A stretch of DNA of 64,000 bases. Source: Suicoccus acidiformans. Lineage in GTDB: Bacteria; Bacillota; Bacilli; Lactobacillales; Aerococcaceae. Numbering within the stretch: the first letter of the stretch is position 1; the number at the start of each line of letters is the position of its first letter. Below the pieces are notes generated by a model that worked only from the letters and a program-made list of their open reading frames with translations, was not told where the DNA came from and ran no database searches. The position numbers and the translations under genes are program-made. Below are positions 44,780-55,542 of this stretch, piece after piece. The stretch is taken from contig NZ_CP023434.1 of NCBI RefSeq assembly GCF_003546865.1, positions 1,798,001-1,862,000 on the forward strand. The letters are read 5' to 3'.

Positions 44780-46174
44780 TTAACCCACACTACCTTCCAT
44801 TTCGTAGGCAATCAAGCGGTTCAATTCAACCGCATATTCCAGGGGCAATTCTTTGGCAAAAGGCTCGATAAAGCCCATCACAATTAACTCGGTTGCCTGC
44901 GCTTCAGACAATCCCCGACTCATTAAGTAATATAATTGCTCTTCAGAAATACGCGAAACCTTTGCTTCGTGCTCTAATTCAATCGAAGGCGCATGAATTT
45001 CATTAAAGGGAATCGTATCCGATTTAGATAATTCATCCATAATAATGGTGTCACACTCAATGTGTGACTTCGAACCTCTGGACTTCTCGCCAAAATAAGT
45101 TTGCCCCAAATAGTCCACGCGTCCACCGTCTTTAGCGATAGACTTCGAGACAATCGTGCTGGAGGTATTCGGTGCCAAGTGATACAATTTAGCGCCTGTA
45201 TGCTGATGTTGATTTTCACCGGCAAAGGCAATGGTCATAATCGAACCACGCGCACCTTGACCGTTTAGGATAATGCCCGGGTACTTCATGGTTTTATGTG
45301 AACCGAGGTTACCATCGACCCAGTCTAGGGAAGCGCCGGCTTCACATTTGCCGCGTTTGGTTACTAAATTGTACACATTATCTGACCAATTCTGAATGGT
45401 TGAATAGCGGCAACTGGCATTCTTCTTAACGATAATTTCAACGACAGCGCCATGTAAGTTAGCGTATGAGAAGGTTGGTGCAGTACAGCCTTCAACATAG
45501 TGAACGCGAGCGCCTTCTTCGACAATGATAAGGGTACGTTCGAATTGCCCTGATTTTTCATTATTCATCCGGAAATATGTCTGCAGAGGAATATCGGTCT
45601 GAACGCCTTTAGGCACATACATGAAGGTTCCCCCACTCCACACCGCTGTATTCAACGCTGCTTGGAAGTTGTCATCGATTGGTACTACCGAGGCGAAATA
45701 TTCCTTTACTAAATCCGGATACTCTCTTAAAGCAGTATCCATATCCGTAAAGATAATACCCAACTTATCGTACTCATCCTTTACACGACTATACACCGCT
45801 TCCGATTCGTATTGGACGGTGGCTCCAGCCAAATAGGCCTGTTCCGCTTCTGGGATACCAATGCGTTCGAAAGTTACTTTAATTTCCTCTGGGACATCAT
45901 CCCAAGTTCGAGCCGGGCGGTCAGCTGCCTTCTGATAATATTTTAAATCATCGAAGTCTAAGTCTGATAAATCAGCACCCCAATCAGGCACTTGCTTTTG
46001 TTTATATATTTCATAGGCTTTCAAGCGATATTCAAGCATCCATTCTGGCTCTTCCTTCTCAGCTGAAATCGTACGAATTATTTCTTCATTCAGACCAAGT
46101 CCGGTTGAGAAGATAATCTCCCCGTCATCTTGAAAGCCATATTGATAATCTCCAACTACTGGTACTTCAGACAT
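44780..46174 (-). CDS. sufB: Fe-S cluster assembly scaffold SufB
   Basis: SufB with SufC and SufD builds iron-sulfur clusters. The 464 residues show [32 protein letters not shown]-equivalent positions, the beta-helix core ([36 protein letters not shown]) with the conserved Cys, and [35 protein letters not shown] precedes the ATG. In Bacillota the order is sufC-D-S-U-B; here the DNA upstream of sufB holds divergent ilvA, so sufB is alone and the rest is elsewhere. Confidence 0.93.
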   Translation of the reverse strand: MSEVPVVGDYQYGFQDDGEIIFSTGLGLNEEIIRTISAEKEEPEWMLEYRLKAYEIYKQKQVPDWGADLSDLDFDDLKYYQKAADRPARTWDDVPEEIKVTFERIGIPEAEQAYLAGATVQYESEAVYSRVKDEYDKLGIIFTDMDTALREYPDLVKEYFASVVPIDDNFQAALNTAVWSGGTFMYVPKGVQTDIPLQTYFRMNNEKSGQFERTLIIVEEGARVHYVEGCTAPTFSYANLHGAVVEIIVKKNASCRYSTIQNWSDNVYNLVTKRGKCEAGASLDWVDGNLGSHKTMKYPGIILNGQGARGSIMTIAFAGENQHQHTGAKLYHLAPNTSSTIVSKSIAKDGGRVDYLGQTYFGEKSRGSKSHIECDTIIMDELSKSDTIPFNEIHAPSIELEHEAKVSRISEEQLYYLMSRGLSEAQATELIVMGFIEPFAKELPLEYAVELNRLIAYEMEGSVG

Positions 46175-46276
46175 TTACTTCTCCCCTTTAACAGAATTAA
46201 AAAAGTAGTCTTACATTATCACAAAGCTTTGAAGATTACACCCTTTTTGTTTGGATAGGATGATTTAAATTTAAAA

Positions 46277-46305
46277 TTGACTCTGCTTTATTAATCTTAT
46301 ATGAT
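46277..46305 (+). promoter_or_regulatory. ilvA-ridA promoter
   Basis: -35 TTGACT (46277-46282), 17-bp spacer, -10 TATGAT (46300-46305). Confidence 0.65.
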
Positions 46306-46343
46306 AGATTTGTTACGAATTTTTAATAGAAAGGTGGGTATTT

Positions 46344-47603
46344 ATGTATCCTGAACTAACTTCTGAAGATGTTCTTGGCGCGTATCGCGACTTAAAACAG
46401 TCGATTGTCCATACGCCTCTCCAGTACAACCAGTATCTCTCGGAACGCTATGATGCGACGATTTATTTGAAACGAGAAGATTTACAAATTGTACGATCCT
46501 TTAAATTACGTGGGGCGATGTACGCAATTAATCAGCTGAGTCAAGATGAACTGGAACGCGGAGTCATCTGTGCCTCAGCGGGGAATCATGCCCAAGGGGT
46601 TGCTTATACAGCAAGGTTAAAGCATATTCAAGCAACCATCTTTATGCCAACAACAACACCTAAGCAGAAAATTGACCAGGTGGAATATTTCGGAGGCGAC
46701 TATGTCAACGTGGTCATTCAGGAAGACACCTTTGACAAATCAAATGAAGCGGCACACCAATATGCAGAGGAGCATGGTTTAACCTTTATCGAGCCTTTTG
46801 ACGATCAAAATGTCATCCTTGGCCAAGGTACCATCGGTGTTGAGATTCATCAAGACTTAGTAGCTAACGGTGACCAAGCAGATATGATATTGGTGCAAGT
46901 TGGCGGTGGGGGGCTAATTTCAGGTGTCGGTGCCTATGTCAAAGAAGCCATGCCAACAGCGGCACTTATTGGCGTGGAACCTGAAGGTGCGGCCTCTATG
47001 CAACTGGCCATGCAAGAAGGTGCCCCCACTGCCTTAGCGAAAGTAAATAAATTCTGCGACGGAACTGCGGTTGCTAAGGCAGGTGAGTTGACCTACCACT
47101 ATGCTAATAATTTCGTCGATGAGTTCATTTCTGTACCGGAAGGCCAAGTGGCTCAGTCCATTATTGATTTATATTCCCGCTTAGCCATTGTCGCTGAACC
47201 GTCAGGTGCCCTCACTGTCGCAGCTTTAGAAATGATGAAAGACCGCATTAAAGGCCAATCGGTGGTCTGCGTCATATCCGGCGGGAACAACGATATTAAT
47301 CGCATGGGGGAAATCGAAGAGCGCGCGATGATTTATCAAGGCTTGCAACAGTACTTTATTGTTAAGTTCCCGCAACGGGCAGGTGCCTTGCGCGAATTCG
47401 TTACCGATATCTTAAATCCAGGTGATGACATTACCCGGTTTGAATATACGAAACGGACAAACCGCGATAGTGCACCTGTTATCATCGGCATTCGCTTAGG
47501 ACAACGCGAGAACCTCCCAGGTCTACTCGAGCGAATCGAAGCCTTTGACCCCAACTACATCAATGTCATCGAAAATAGAGACTTGTTCCAATTACTTGTA
47601 TAA
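46344..47603 (+). CDS. ilvA: Threonine ammonia-lyase, biosynthetic
   Basis: Deaminates threonine to 2-oxobutyrate, the entry to isoleucine. The 419 residues have the pyridoxal-phosphate Lys in SFKLRGAMYAI, the SAGNHAQGVA phosphate loop, VGGGGLISG, and a single C-terminal ACT-like regulatory domain (YFIVKFPQRAGALREFV). This is the shorter biosynthetic form of Bacillota. AAGGTGGG precedes the ATG. ridA follows 17 bp later. Confidence 0.93.
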   Translation: MYPELTSEDVLGAYRDLKQSIVHTPLQYNQYLSERYDATIYLKREDLQIVRSFKLRGAMYAINQLSQDELERGVICASAGNHAQGVAYTARLKHIQATIFMPTTTPKQKIDQVEYFGGDYVNVVIQEDTFDKSNEAAHQYAEEHGLTFIEPFDDQNVILGQGTIGVEIHQDLVANGDQADMILVQVGGGGLISGVGAYVKEAMPTAALIGVEPEGAASMQLAMQEGAPTALAKVNKFCDGTAVAKAGELTYHYANNFVDEFISVPEGQVAQSIIDLYSRLAIVAEPSGALTVAALEMMKDRIKGQSVVCVISGGNNDINRMGEIEERAMIYQGLQQYFIVKFPQRAGALREFVTDILNPGDDITRFEYTKRTNRDSAPVIIGIRLGQRENLPGLLERIEAFDPNYINVIENRDLFQLLV

Positions 47604-47620
47604 AGAAAGGATAATCCGTT

Positions 47621-47998
47621 ATGAAGAAAGAACTCAACAGTCCCCTTGCTCCTGAAGCTTTAGGTCCATATTCCCAAGGGATTCGTGTCGGAGACTTGAT
47701 ATTTCTATCGGGCCAATTGGGCATCGACCAAGCAACTGGAGAACTAGCTGAAGGCGTTGTCGCCCAAACAGAACAAGCCTTCCGCAATATCCAACATGTG
47801 CTCGAGAGTGACAGCTTAAGCCTTGACAATATTGTAAAAGTTACCGTCCTTCTAGCAGATATCAATGATTTCGCGACCGTCAATGAAGTCTATGCCAAAC
47901 ACTTCAATGAACCCTATCCAGCCCGCAGCGCCTTTGCAGTCAAGGACATTCCGAAAGGGGCACGGGTTGAGATTGAAGTCATCGCTCATGCAAATTAA
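47621..47998 (+). CDS. ridA: Enamine/imine deaminase RidA
   Basis: Hydrolyses reactive enamine/imine intermediates such as 2-aminoacrylate released by threonine/serine dehydratases, so its position behind ilvA makes metabolic sense. The 125 residues show APEALGPYSQGIRVGDLIFLSGQL, PYPARSAFAVKDIPKGARVEIEVIA with the carboxylate-binding Arg, and the usual YjgF trimer fold length. GAAAGGA precedes the ATG. Confidence 0.93.
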   Translation: MKKELNSPLAPEALGPYSQGIRVGDLIFLSGQLGIDQATGELAEGVVAQTEQAFRNIQHVLESDSLSLDNIVKVTVLLADINDFATVNEVYAKHFNEPYPARSAFAVKDIPKGARVEIEVIAHAN

Positions 47999-48007
47999 CC
48001 CCTCGCT

Positions 48008-48056
48008 AAAAACGCATGAAGTTAACTACCTTAAAAGTTAACTTCATGCGTTTTTA
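48008..48056. terminator. Bidirectional terminator after ridA
   Basis: AAAAACGCATGAAGTTAACT pairs with its complement across an 8-base loop, with A and T runs outside. Confidence 0.9.
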
Positions 48057-48158
48057 CTTATCAATATATGGACTATCACTTAAACACATTCCGCTGCAAA
48101 ACTCTTTTGCAACAAGCGTAACGAAAAAAATCAGCCCAGTTTAATGTTTGCTTTCAGA

Positions 48159-48500
48159 TTAATTCGGATTAATCCCCAAAGTCATACGGCCCAAGCGACT
48201 AATGCGAGTCATATTCCATACAGGACTCCAGACAACATTGACCTTCACTTCATCAATACCTGGAATTGTCACAAGTTTCTCTTTCAATTCAACCGGCACG
48301 GTTTCAATACAAGCACAAGCTACGCCCGTGAAAGTTAAGGTCACTTGGCAAAGACCCGCTTCATCTAAATGAATTTCATAAATCAAACCTAAGTTGTAAA
48401 TATCTAAACCAATTTCCGGGTCAAAGATTGTCTCCAACTGTGCCTGAATGTCATCGGCCTTTGCCTCTGCCAATGGATTTAATGTAATATCGTCACGCAT
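48159..48500 (-). CDS. DUF59/MIP18-type iron-sulfur assembly factor (SufT/PaaD-like)
   Basis: A small factor aiding Fe-S cluster maturation. The 113 residues show TIFDPEIGLDIYNLGLIYEI (DPE motif), LTFTGVACACIETVPVE with the conserved Cys, and VNVVWSPVWNMTRISRLGR. AAAGGAGCGG precedes the ATG. It lies next to genes for the Fe-S enzyme IlvD and near sufB, which suits a role in cluster delivery; that link is inference. Confidence 0.87.
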   Translation of the reverse strand: MRDDITLNPLAEAKADDIQAQLETIFDPEIGLDIYNLGLIYEIHLDEAGLCQVTLTFTGVACACIETVPVELKEKLVTIPGIDEVKVNVVWSPVWNMTRISRLGRMTLGINPN

Positions 48501-48671
48501 TTAACCGCTCCTTTGCATTCTTTAGTAGGTAATATTGTACCCTTTCTTTTGAAATTGTCAAAGCTTGTAAATGATAAATTGCTGAGATTCGCACTACTAA
48601 TTATCATTTTTTATGTTAAAATAGAATACATGTAAGTAAGCTTATCGAATATTGAAAGAAGAGGTGTTAGG

Positions 48672-50360
48672 ATGAGCGACAAAGATTTAAGAATTAAAAG
48701 CCATGTCTATGATGGCGCAGTTAAATCGCCCAACCGGGCTATGCTAAGAGCTACCGGGATGGACGATGAAGCATTCGAAAAACCAATTGTTGGTGTCATC
48801 AGTACATGGGCAGAGAATACGCCTTGTAACATTCATTTGCACGATTTAGGCAAAATGGCCAAAGCCGGTGTATCAGACAGCGGGGCTTGGCCAGTTCAAT
48901 TCGGAACGATTACGGTATCCGATGGGATTGCCATGGGTACACAAGGCATGCGCTATTCATTACCTAGCCGGGATGCAATTGCTGATTCTGTTGAAATTGC
49001 AATTGGTGGCCATAACTGTGATGGTTTTGTGGCGATTGGTGGCTGTGATAAGAACATGCCTGGTTGTGTGATTGCCATGTGTAATTTAGATATTCCCTCT
49101 ATCTTCGCTTATGGCGGAACTATTGCACCAGGTAAATTAGACGGCAAAGATATTGATCTTGTCTCCGTCTTTGAAGGTGTTGGTAAGTGGAATAACGGTG
49201 ATATTACTGATGAGCAGCTAAAAGAAATTGAATGTAATGCCTGTCCTGGTCCAGGTGCATGCGGTGGAATGTACACAGCGAACACGATGGCTTCAGCTAT
49301 TGAAGCACTTGGTTTAAGTTTACCGGGCTCATCCTCTCACCCTGCCATCACCCAAGAGAAAGAACAAGATGTGTATGATGCAGGTGAGGCTGTCAAGACT
49401 TTAATCGAAAAGAATATTCGCCCAAGCGATATTCTAACGCGTGAATCTTTTGAGAATGCGATTACCTTAACGATGGCTTTAGGCGGATCTACGAATGCAA
49501 TTCTCCATTTATTAGCCATTGCCCATGCTGCCAATGTGGACTTGACGATTGATGACTTTAATACAATTCAAGAGAAAGTTCCTCATTTAGCAGATTTAAA
49601 ACCATCCGGTAAATACGTCTTCCAAGACTTATATGAAGTAGGCGGCGTGCCAGCTGTGATGAAATACTTATATCAGAACGGTTATATCCACGGTGATTGC
49701 CTCACAGTTACAGGCAAGACGATTGCTGAGAACTTAGAAGATGCCCCAGACTTGAAAGAAGGCCAAGACGTAATCATGCCTTTAGATAATCCTAAACGTG
49801 CTGATGGCCCACTTATTGTCCTCAAAGGAAACTTAGCGCCTGACGGTGCCGTTGTTAAAGTATCCGGCTTGAAAGTTCGTCGTCATGAAGGACCTGCTAA
49901 AGTCTTCGACACCGAAGAAGAAGCGATTGAGGCAACCTTACGCGATGAAATCGTAGATGACGATGTGGTAATTGTTCGTTATGTAGGGCCTAAGGGTGGA
50001 CCAGGTATGCCAGAGATGCTTTCGCTATCTAGTTTACTTGTTGGTAAAGGCTTAAAAGTCTGTCTCCTAACAGACGGTCGCTTCTCAGGTGGGTCTCACG
50101 GCTTTGTCGTTGGACACATTGCCCCTGAAGCACAAGACGGCGGACCAATCGGCCTTGTTGAAGATGGTGACATCATTATTATCGACCAAGATACCCGCGA
50201 ATTGACGATGAAGGTTTCGGACGAAGAACTTGCGGAACGCGATAAGCAGCGGGTCATTCCACCTCTTGAAACACGCGGCGCTCTCGGCAAATACGCTCAC
50301 CTCGTTTCAAGTGCATCCAAAGGTGCCATTACAGACCTTTGGCAACGAGAAGACTTATAA
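48672..50360 (+). CDS. ilvD: Dihydroxy-acid dehydratase
   Basis: Third step of valine/isoleucine synthesis. The 562 residues carry the cluster ligands in [10 protein letters not shown] and [13 protein letters not shown], with [15 protein letters not shown] at the N-terminal end and [16 protein letters not shown] at the C-terminal. GAAAGAAGAGGTG precedes the ATG. It has its own upstream region, and the ilvBNC promoter starts only 45 bp after its stop. Confidence 0.95.
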   Translation: MSDKDLRIKSHVYDGAVKSPNRAMLRATGMDDEAFEKPIVGVISTWAENTPCNIHLHDLGKMAKAGVSDSGAWPVQFGTITVSDGIAMGTQGMRYSLPSRDAIADSVEIAIGGHNCDGFVAIGGCDKNMPGCVIAMCNLDIPSIFAYGGTIAPGKLDGKDIDLVSVFEGVGKWNNGDITDEQLKEIECNACPGPGACGGMYTANTMASAIEALGLSLPGSSSHPAITQEKEQDVYDAGEAVKTLIEKNIRPSDILTRESFENAITLTMALGGSTNAILHLLAIAHAANVDLTIDDFNTIQEKVPHLADLKPSGKYVFQDLYEVGGVPAVMKYLYQNGYIHGDCLTVTGKTIAENLEDAPDLKEGQDVIMPLDNPKRADGPLIVLKGNLAPDGAVVKVSGLKVRRHEGPAKVFDTEEEAIEATLRDEIVDDDVVIVRYVGPKGGPGMPEMLSLSSLLVGKGLKVCLLTDGRFSGGSHGFVVGHIAPEAQDGGPIGLVEDGDIIIIDQDTRELTMKVSDEELAERDKQRVIPPLETRGALGKYAHLVSSASKGAITDLWQREDL

Positions 50361-50404
50361 AACAATTTGACAAAGACAAAAATTAAAATAATCTCATTTT
50401 GCGG

Positions 50405-50514
50405 TTGATTTTTTAATGTGAAACTTGTATAGTTCTAATATGAGTTGTATACATTCGGAACTCATACAGTGGTAAAGTCCCCCAACACTAGCAGATGACT
50501 GCCGGGGGACTTTA
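50405..50514 (+). promoter_or_regulatory. ilvBNC promoter and attenuator-like leader
   Basis: -35 TTGATT (50405-50410), 17-bp spacer, -10 TATAGT (50428-50433). The leader then contains a hairpin ATGAGTT/AACTCAT and a terminator stem AAAGTCCCCC/GGGGGACTTT (about 50475-50514), before the ilvB ribosome site. An 11-codon frame inside the first hairpin (MSCIHSELIQW) has two ATA Ile codons and one CTC Leu codon, but no ribosome site. The terminator lies after the promoter, so it can attenuate ilvBNC. Confidence 0.6.
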
Positions 50515-50543
50515 TTAAATATATTATAAGGAGGCGTTCATAA

Positions 50544-52265
50544 TTGGAAGAGACATCACAGCAATTTACACGTCCAATCAAGACGGGTGCAGATTTAATC
50601 GTGAAAAGCTTGGTGGACAATGATGTCGAAGTGCTATTCAGCTATCCAGGTGGAGCGGTACTGCCGATTTTTGACTCGATGTATGAATTGGATCCGCCCT
50701 TTTCAAATATTCTGTGTCGTCACGAACAAGGTTTGGCCCACGCAGCTGAAGGCTATGCCCGGGTAACTGGTAAGCCAGGGGTTGTGCTTGCTACATCCGG
50801 TCCTGGGGCTACCAATACATTAACCGGAATCGCTGATGCGATGCTAGACTCTCTACCGATGATAGTTCTAACAGGTCAGGTTGGTACAGGCGTCATTGGG
50901 ACCGATGCTTTCCAAGAAGCAGATGTCATTGGTTTAACAACGCCAATTTCGAAATATAACTACCAAATCAAAGCGGTCGAAGATATTCCGCGCATCATTA
51001 ACGAAGCTTTCCATATCGCCACAACAGGTCGTCCAGGTCCGGTTGTCATCGATGTGCCGAAGAATATCTCTGAAGCCGCTGTTCGTGAGGAGTATTCTGG
51101 TGACTTCTACTTACCAGGCTATCAACCTACTGTTGAACCGAACATTAGCCAAATTAAGCGGGTGGTTGAAGCCATTGCTGAAGCGGAGAAACCGGTGGTT
51201 CTCGTCGGTGGCGGCGTTAACTTAGCCGACGCTTCCAAAGAGTTCTTGGAATTCGTTGAGCGCTATCAAATTCCAGTCGTCAATTCCTTACAAGGAACGG
51301 GAGCCTTCCCTGGCAGCCATGAATTAGCCTTAGGCATGGCTGGCATGCACGGGACTTATGCAGCTAATATGGCTATCAACGATAGTGACTTACTGATTAA
51401 TATCGGGGCACGCTTCGATGACCGCTTGACGGGGAACTTGGCCTTTTTCGCACCGAATGCGAAAGTGGCTCATATTGACGTAGACCCGGCCGAAATTGGC
51501 AAGAACGTCAAGACAGATATCCCCGTCGTGGGTGATGCTAAAGCCGCTTTACAAGCACTCTTGGAAGAGGAAACCGTTGAGGTAACTTTTGCTGCCTGGA
51601 CACAAGAATGTCTTGCAAATAAGAAAAGACATCCTCTTTGGTTCAAGCACCAAGATGAGCGGATTTCTCCACAATGGCTCATTCAAGAAATATCTGAGCG
51701 GACCGATAATCAAGCGATTGTCGTCACGGATGTTGGTAAGCATCAGATGTGGGCTGCCCAATTCTACACGCAAGACAAGTCAAATAAATTCGTATCTTCG
51801 GGTGGTCTTGGGACAATGGGCTTCGGCTTACCAGCCGCTGTCGGTGCCCAAATTGGTCGTCCAGACGATACGGTTGTATTAATTTCGGGTGATGGTAGTA
51901 TTCAAATGACCATCCAAGAACTTGCTGCCGTTCGTCAGTACCAGTTGCCGGTGAAGATTTTTATCTTAAATAACCAAACCTTGGGTATGGTTCACCAATG
52001 GCAGGAACTTATTTATTCCGACCGCTACGCCCAATCCGTGTTAGACGGTGACTTAAACCCTGATTTCGTAAAACTTGCGGAAGCTTATGGCGTTAAAGGC
52101 ATTAAAGTTGAAAGTGAAGACCAAGTCCCAGCGATGTTAGACGAAGTGTTTGGTAATCGGGATGCTTATGTGGTTGAAATTATGATTCCAGCAACAGAGA
52201 AAGTATTCCCAATGGTCCCTGCTGGCAAAGCAAATACTGAAATGTTAGGAGTTGATCCCCTATGA
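50544..52265 (+). CDS. ilvB: Acetolactate synthase large subunit
   Basis: Thiamine-diphosphate enzyme forming acetolactate or acetohydroxybutyrate. The 573 residues show FSYPGGAVLPIFD, RHEQGLAHAAEGYAR with the catalytic Glu, the FAD-binding middle domain, and the ThDP motif GDGSIQMTIQEL...NNQTLGMV. It starts with TTG: AAGGAGG lies 9 bases before it and no ATG is available nearby. The stop overlaps ilvN by 4 bp (ATGA). Confidence 0.95.
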   Translation: MEETSQQFTRPIKTGADLIVKSLVDNDVEVLFSYPGGAVLPIFDSMYELDPPFSNILCRHEQGLAHAAEGYARVTGKPGVVLATSGPGATNTLTGIADAMLDSLPMIVLTGQVGTGVIGTDAFQEADVIGLTTPISKYNYQIKAVEDIPRIINEAFHIATTGRPGPVVIDVPKNISEAAVREEYSGDFYLPGYQPTVEPNISQIKRVVEAIAEAEKPVVLVGGGVNLADASKEFLEFVERYQIPVVNSLQGTGAFPGSHELALGMAGMHGTYAANMAINDSDLLINIGARFDDRLTGNLAFFAPNAKVAHIDVDPAEIGKNVKTDIPVVGDAKAALQALLEEETVEVTFAAWTQECLANKKRHPLWFKHQDERISPQWLIQEISERTDNQAIVVTDVGKHQMWAAQFYTQDKSNKFVSSGGLGTMGFGLPAAVGAQIGRPDDTVVLISGDGSIQMTIQELAAVRQYQLPVKIFILNNQTLGMVHQWQELIYSDRYAQSVLDGDLNPDFVKLAEAYGVKGIKVESEDQVPAMLDEVFGNRDAYVVEIMIPATEKVFPMVPAGKANTEMLGVDPL

Positions 52266-52744
52266 AACGAATCATCACAGCTACTGTAGAGAACTCAAGC
52301 GGTGTGTTGAATCGATTGACGGGATTATTTGCCCGACGCACTTTTAACATTGAAAGTATCACGGTGGGTACAACGCCAGATGAAACGATTTCGAAGATGA
52401 CCTTTGTCGTCCAAGTTGAAAGCGCGGAAGAAGCCGAACAGCTCATTAAGCAATTGAACAAGCAAATCGATGTTATTAAAGTTAACGACATCACCGATTT
52501 GCCGATTGTTAAGCGGGAATTAGCTCTGATTAAAGTGAAAGTTTCCAAATCGACTCGTCCGGAAGTTCAAAGTATCATCGAACCTTTCCGTACAAATATT
52601 CTTGACGTTTCCAAAAATTCGATTACTATAGAAGTTACCGGTAACACTTCAAAAGTCGATGCCCTCATCGACCTTCTGACGCCATACGGCATTATCGAAG
52701 TTTCACGTACTGGTATTACAGCCTTCCCTCGCGGAACGAAATGA
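52262..52744 (+). CDS. ilvN: Acetolactate synthase small (regulatory) subunit
   Basis: Regulatory partner of IlvB that confers valine feedback control. The 160 residues begin MKRIITATVENSSGVLNRLTGLFARRTFNIESITVG, the ACT domain, followed by a second domain ending GIIEVSRTGITAFPRG. This is normal length. It overlaps the ilvB stop and precedes ilvC by 28 bp. Confidence 0.95.
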   Translation: MKRIITATVENSSGVLNRLTGLFARRTFNIESITVGTTPDETISKMTFVVQVESAEEAEQLIKQLNKQIDVIKVNDITDLPIVKRELALIKVKVSKSTRPEVQSIIEPFRTNILDVSKNSITIEVTGNTSKVDALIDLLTPYGIIEVSRTGITAFPRGTK

Positions 52745-52772
52745 TTTTTAATTAATAAGGAGATTGATATAA

Positions 52773-53774
<1,002 letters not shown>

Positions 53775-53794
53775 TTGAACCCCTGTTACCATTC

Positions 53795-53825
53795 AAGCCC
53801 CTTCACTGCTCAGTGAGGGGCTTTT
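53795..53825 (+). terminator. Terminator of ilvBNC
   Basis: AAGCCCCTTCACTG/CAGTGAGGGGCTT stem then TTTT. Confidence 0.9.
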
Positions 53826-53844
53826 CTAACGAAAGGAGTTTAAT

Positions 53845-54639
53845 ATGCAAGCAATCATTCGAGTCGAAAATATCTCCTGGCAAAGACAAGGCAGAAAGAT
53901 TCTAGAAGACGTGACCTGGGAAGTAAAACCTGGAGAGCAATGGGCTATCCTTGGCTTAAACGGTTCGGGCAAGACCAGCTTGTTAAATATCGTCACTGGC
54001 TTTCAATTCCCATCATCGGGCTACACCGAAGTGTTAGGCACCGTCTTTGGCAAAGGGGGTAACATCCCGAATCTCCGTCAAGAGATCGGCTTTGTTTCCA
54101 GTGCTTTGAAGCGTTTTGAAAAGCCCTTTAATAGTCAGACAGCAAAAGCCATTGTCCTTACCGGGAAATATCAAAGTGCTCAAATCTTTAGTTTCCATGA
54201 GATTACGGCAGAAGATGAGGCTCGGGCTGAAGCTATTTTGGAACGTTTGGGTATTGGTTATTTAACAAAGCAATATTACCGCACGTGTTCCCAAGGTGAA
54301 CAACGTCGTATCCTCATTGCTCGGGCCTTAATGAACCGGCCGAGGCTGTTGATTTTAGATGAGCCGTGTGCAGGGCTTGATGTAAAGGCTCGGGAAGAAG
54401 TCTTAGCTATGATTGATCGCTTAGCGGCCAGTGAGACCCAAGTTCTCTATGTGACGCATTATATAGAAGAGATCACCCCTGCTATCACTCATCTCCTCTT
54501 ACTTAAAGATGGATCAGTTGTCGCTCAAGGCCCTAAAGCGGAGGTGCTAACCGATGAGAATTTGACGCAGACCTATAAATTGCCTGTAAGTATTCGGGAG
54601 CACCAAGGTCGGGCGTATTTACAAATTGAGCAGGCTTAA
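53845..54639 (+). CDS. ABC transporter ATP-binding protein (YlmA/ModF-like), solitary
   Basis: A 264-residue ATPase with Walker A GLNGSGKTS, signature CSQGEQRRILIARAL, Walker B LLILDEPCAGLD and H-loop YVTHYIEE. The long insert after the Q-loop (SALKRFEKPFNSQTAKAIVLTG) is typical of the YlmA/ModF group, whose members often lack a linked permease. None is present here either. It follows the ilvBNC terminator with its own AAAGGAG site. A role in transport is not assured. Confidence 0.82.
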   Translation: MQAIIRVENISWQRQGRKILEDVTWEVKPGEQWAILGLNGSGKTSLLNIVTGFQFPSSGYTEVLGTVFGKGGNIPNLRQEIGFVSSALKRFEKPFNSQTAKAIVLTGKYQSAQIFSFHEITAEDEARAEAILERLGIGYLTKQYYRTCSQGEQRRILIARALMNRPRLLILDEPCAGLDVKAREEVLAMIDRLAASETQVLYVTHYIEEITPAITHLLLLKDGSVVAQGPKAEVLTDENLTQTYKLPVSIREHQGRAYLQIEQA

Positions 54640-54672
54640 ATTTACGCCGATTTTCGTTCAATCTGTTTGATT

Positions 54673-54826
54673 ATTCCGTGGGGGCTGGTTCCCACGGAAT
54701 AAATTTTGGGCATTATTCCGTGAGGCAGGGTCTCCACGGAACTTTCAGCCGTTTGGACTGCGTGGGACTTATTTCCCACGGAATTTTGACGCGATTTTAT
54801 TCCGTCGGGCCTGCTCCCCACGGAAT
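54673..54826. repeat. Array of four 42-bp units with 28-bp palindromes (array 1)
   Basis: Units start at exactly 42-bp steps: 54673, 54715, 54757 and 54799. Each holds a 28-bp imperfect palindrome of the form ATTCCGTSGG-N8-CCCACGGAAT, followed by a 14-bp spacer that often starts TTTG. The third unit has a decayed left arm. The loops vary. The same unit recurs at 61787-61898. The remainder of 54640-55022 holds no gene. Confidence 0.9.
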
Positions 54827-55022
54827 CGGGTCATGTATTGATGACCAGTTTTAGAATAAAGGATTGGCCAAGCCCTAGCGAGCAACTTCCCCAATCCAAT
54901 GTTAAAAAGCACGCTAATTTACCTAGCGTGCTTTCTTAGTCTGTATACATATTGATGCCTTTAGCATATTGCTTCATCATATGATGTGGCAGCGCAAGGG
55001 CTTTACTTGGGAATCCATATGC

Positions 55023-55526
55023 TTAACTATTCGCTTCTTGAATCTCTTCGCGTTCCTTATCGCGCACCATATCAATAGCTAAGACGACGGCTACAACATA
55101 GATTGGATCAATGGATTTATCTTCAATGTCAATGACGAAAGAATCACTTAAGGAGACAAGTTTTTTGCGAATTTTGGCTACTCTTTGCTTATCTTCATTA
55201 TAGATACTATAGCGGTAATCCATAATATCGCCTTCGATATACCAGCCGATGTCAGTAAGTTTGTAACGGTCTTTAAAGAGGGTCAGCTTCTTCTTAATCT
55301 TTGTGACGGTTTTACCGTGGACTTTAACTGTCATCTGAGGCAATAAGGAGACGATTTTCTCGCTAACTTGGGCTAATTCTTCATTGCTTTGAGCGTCATA
55401 TATCTTGAATTTGCGGCCAATTGAGAACATCTTGCCTTTAACTCGGTAGACCGGTTTATTTCTGCCATCCTTAATATCGAAATTATCTGTCAGTGATACA
55501 ATGCGCTCTTTCATATAAAGTTTCAT
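55023..55526 (-). CDS. LURP-one-related (YxjI-type) protein, second of a tandem pair
   Basis: LURP-one/Tubby-like fold proteins form a 12-stranded barrel around a central helix; bacterial members (YxjI) lack a known function. The start MKLYMKERI is used, with GAGGAAGG upstream. The 167 residues show the repeated strand pattern NKPVYRVKGKMFSIGRKFKIYD and ALAIDMV near the end, the buried helix. It is a paralogue of the gene just upstream, to which it aligns along its length. The gap between them is 16 bp. Confidence 0.82.
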   Translation of the reverse strand: MKLYMKERIVSLTDNFDIKDGRNKPVYRVKGKMFSIGRKFKIYDAQSNEELAQVSEKIVSLLPQMTVKVHGKTVTKIKKKLTLFKDRYKLTDIGWYIEGDIMDYRYSIYNEDKQRVAKIRKKLVSLSDSFVIDIEDKSIDPIYVVAVVLAIDMVRDKEREEIQEANS

Positions 55527-55542
55527 GTCTATGCACCTTCCT

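Noticed and set aside
48563-48618. AAATGATAA/TTATCATTT hairpin before ilvD as a terminator or riboswitch
   Set aside because: AT-rich weak stem in promoter DNA; no upstream transcript needs it and no riboswitch motif is present.
54673-54826. Regularly spaced repeats taken as a CRISPR array
   Set aside because: The 14-bp spacers are too short and partly conserved, the conserved parts are palindrome arms with variable loops, and no cas gene is present.
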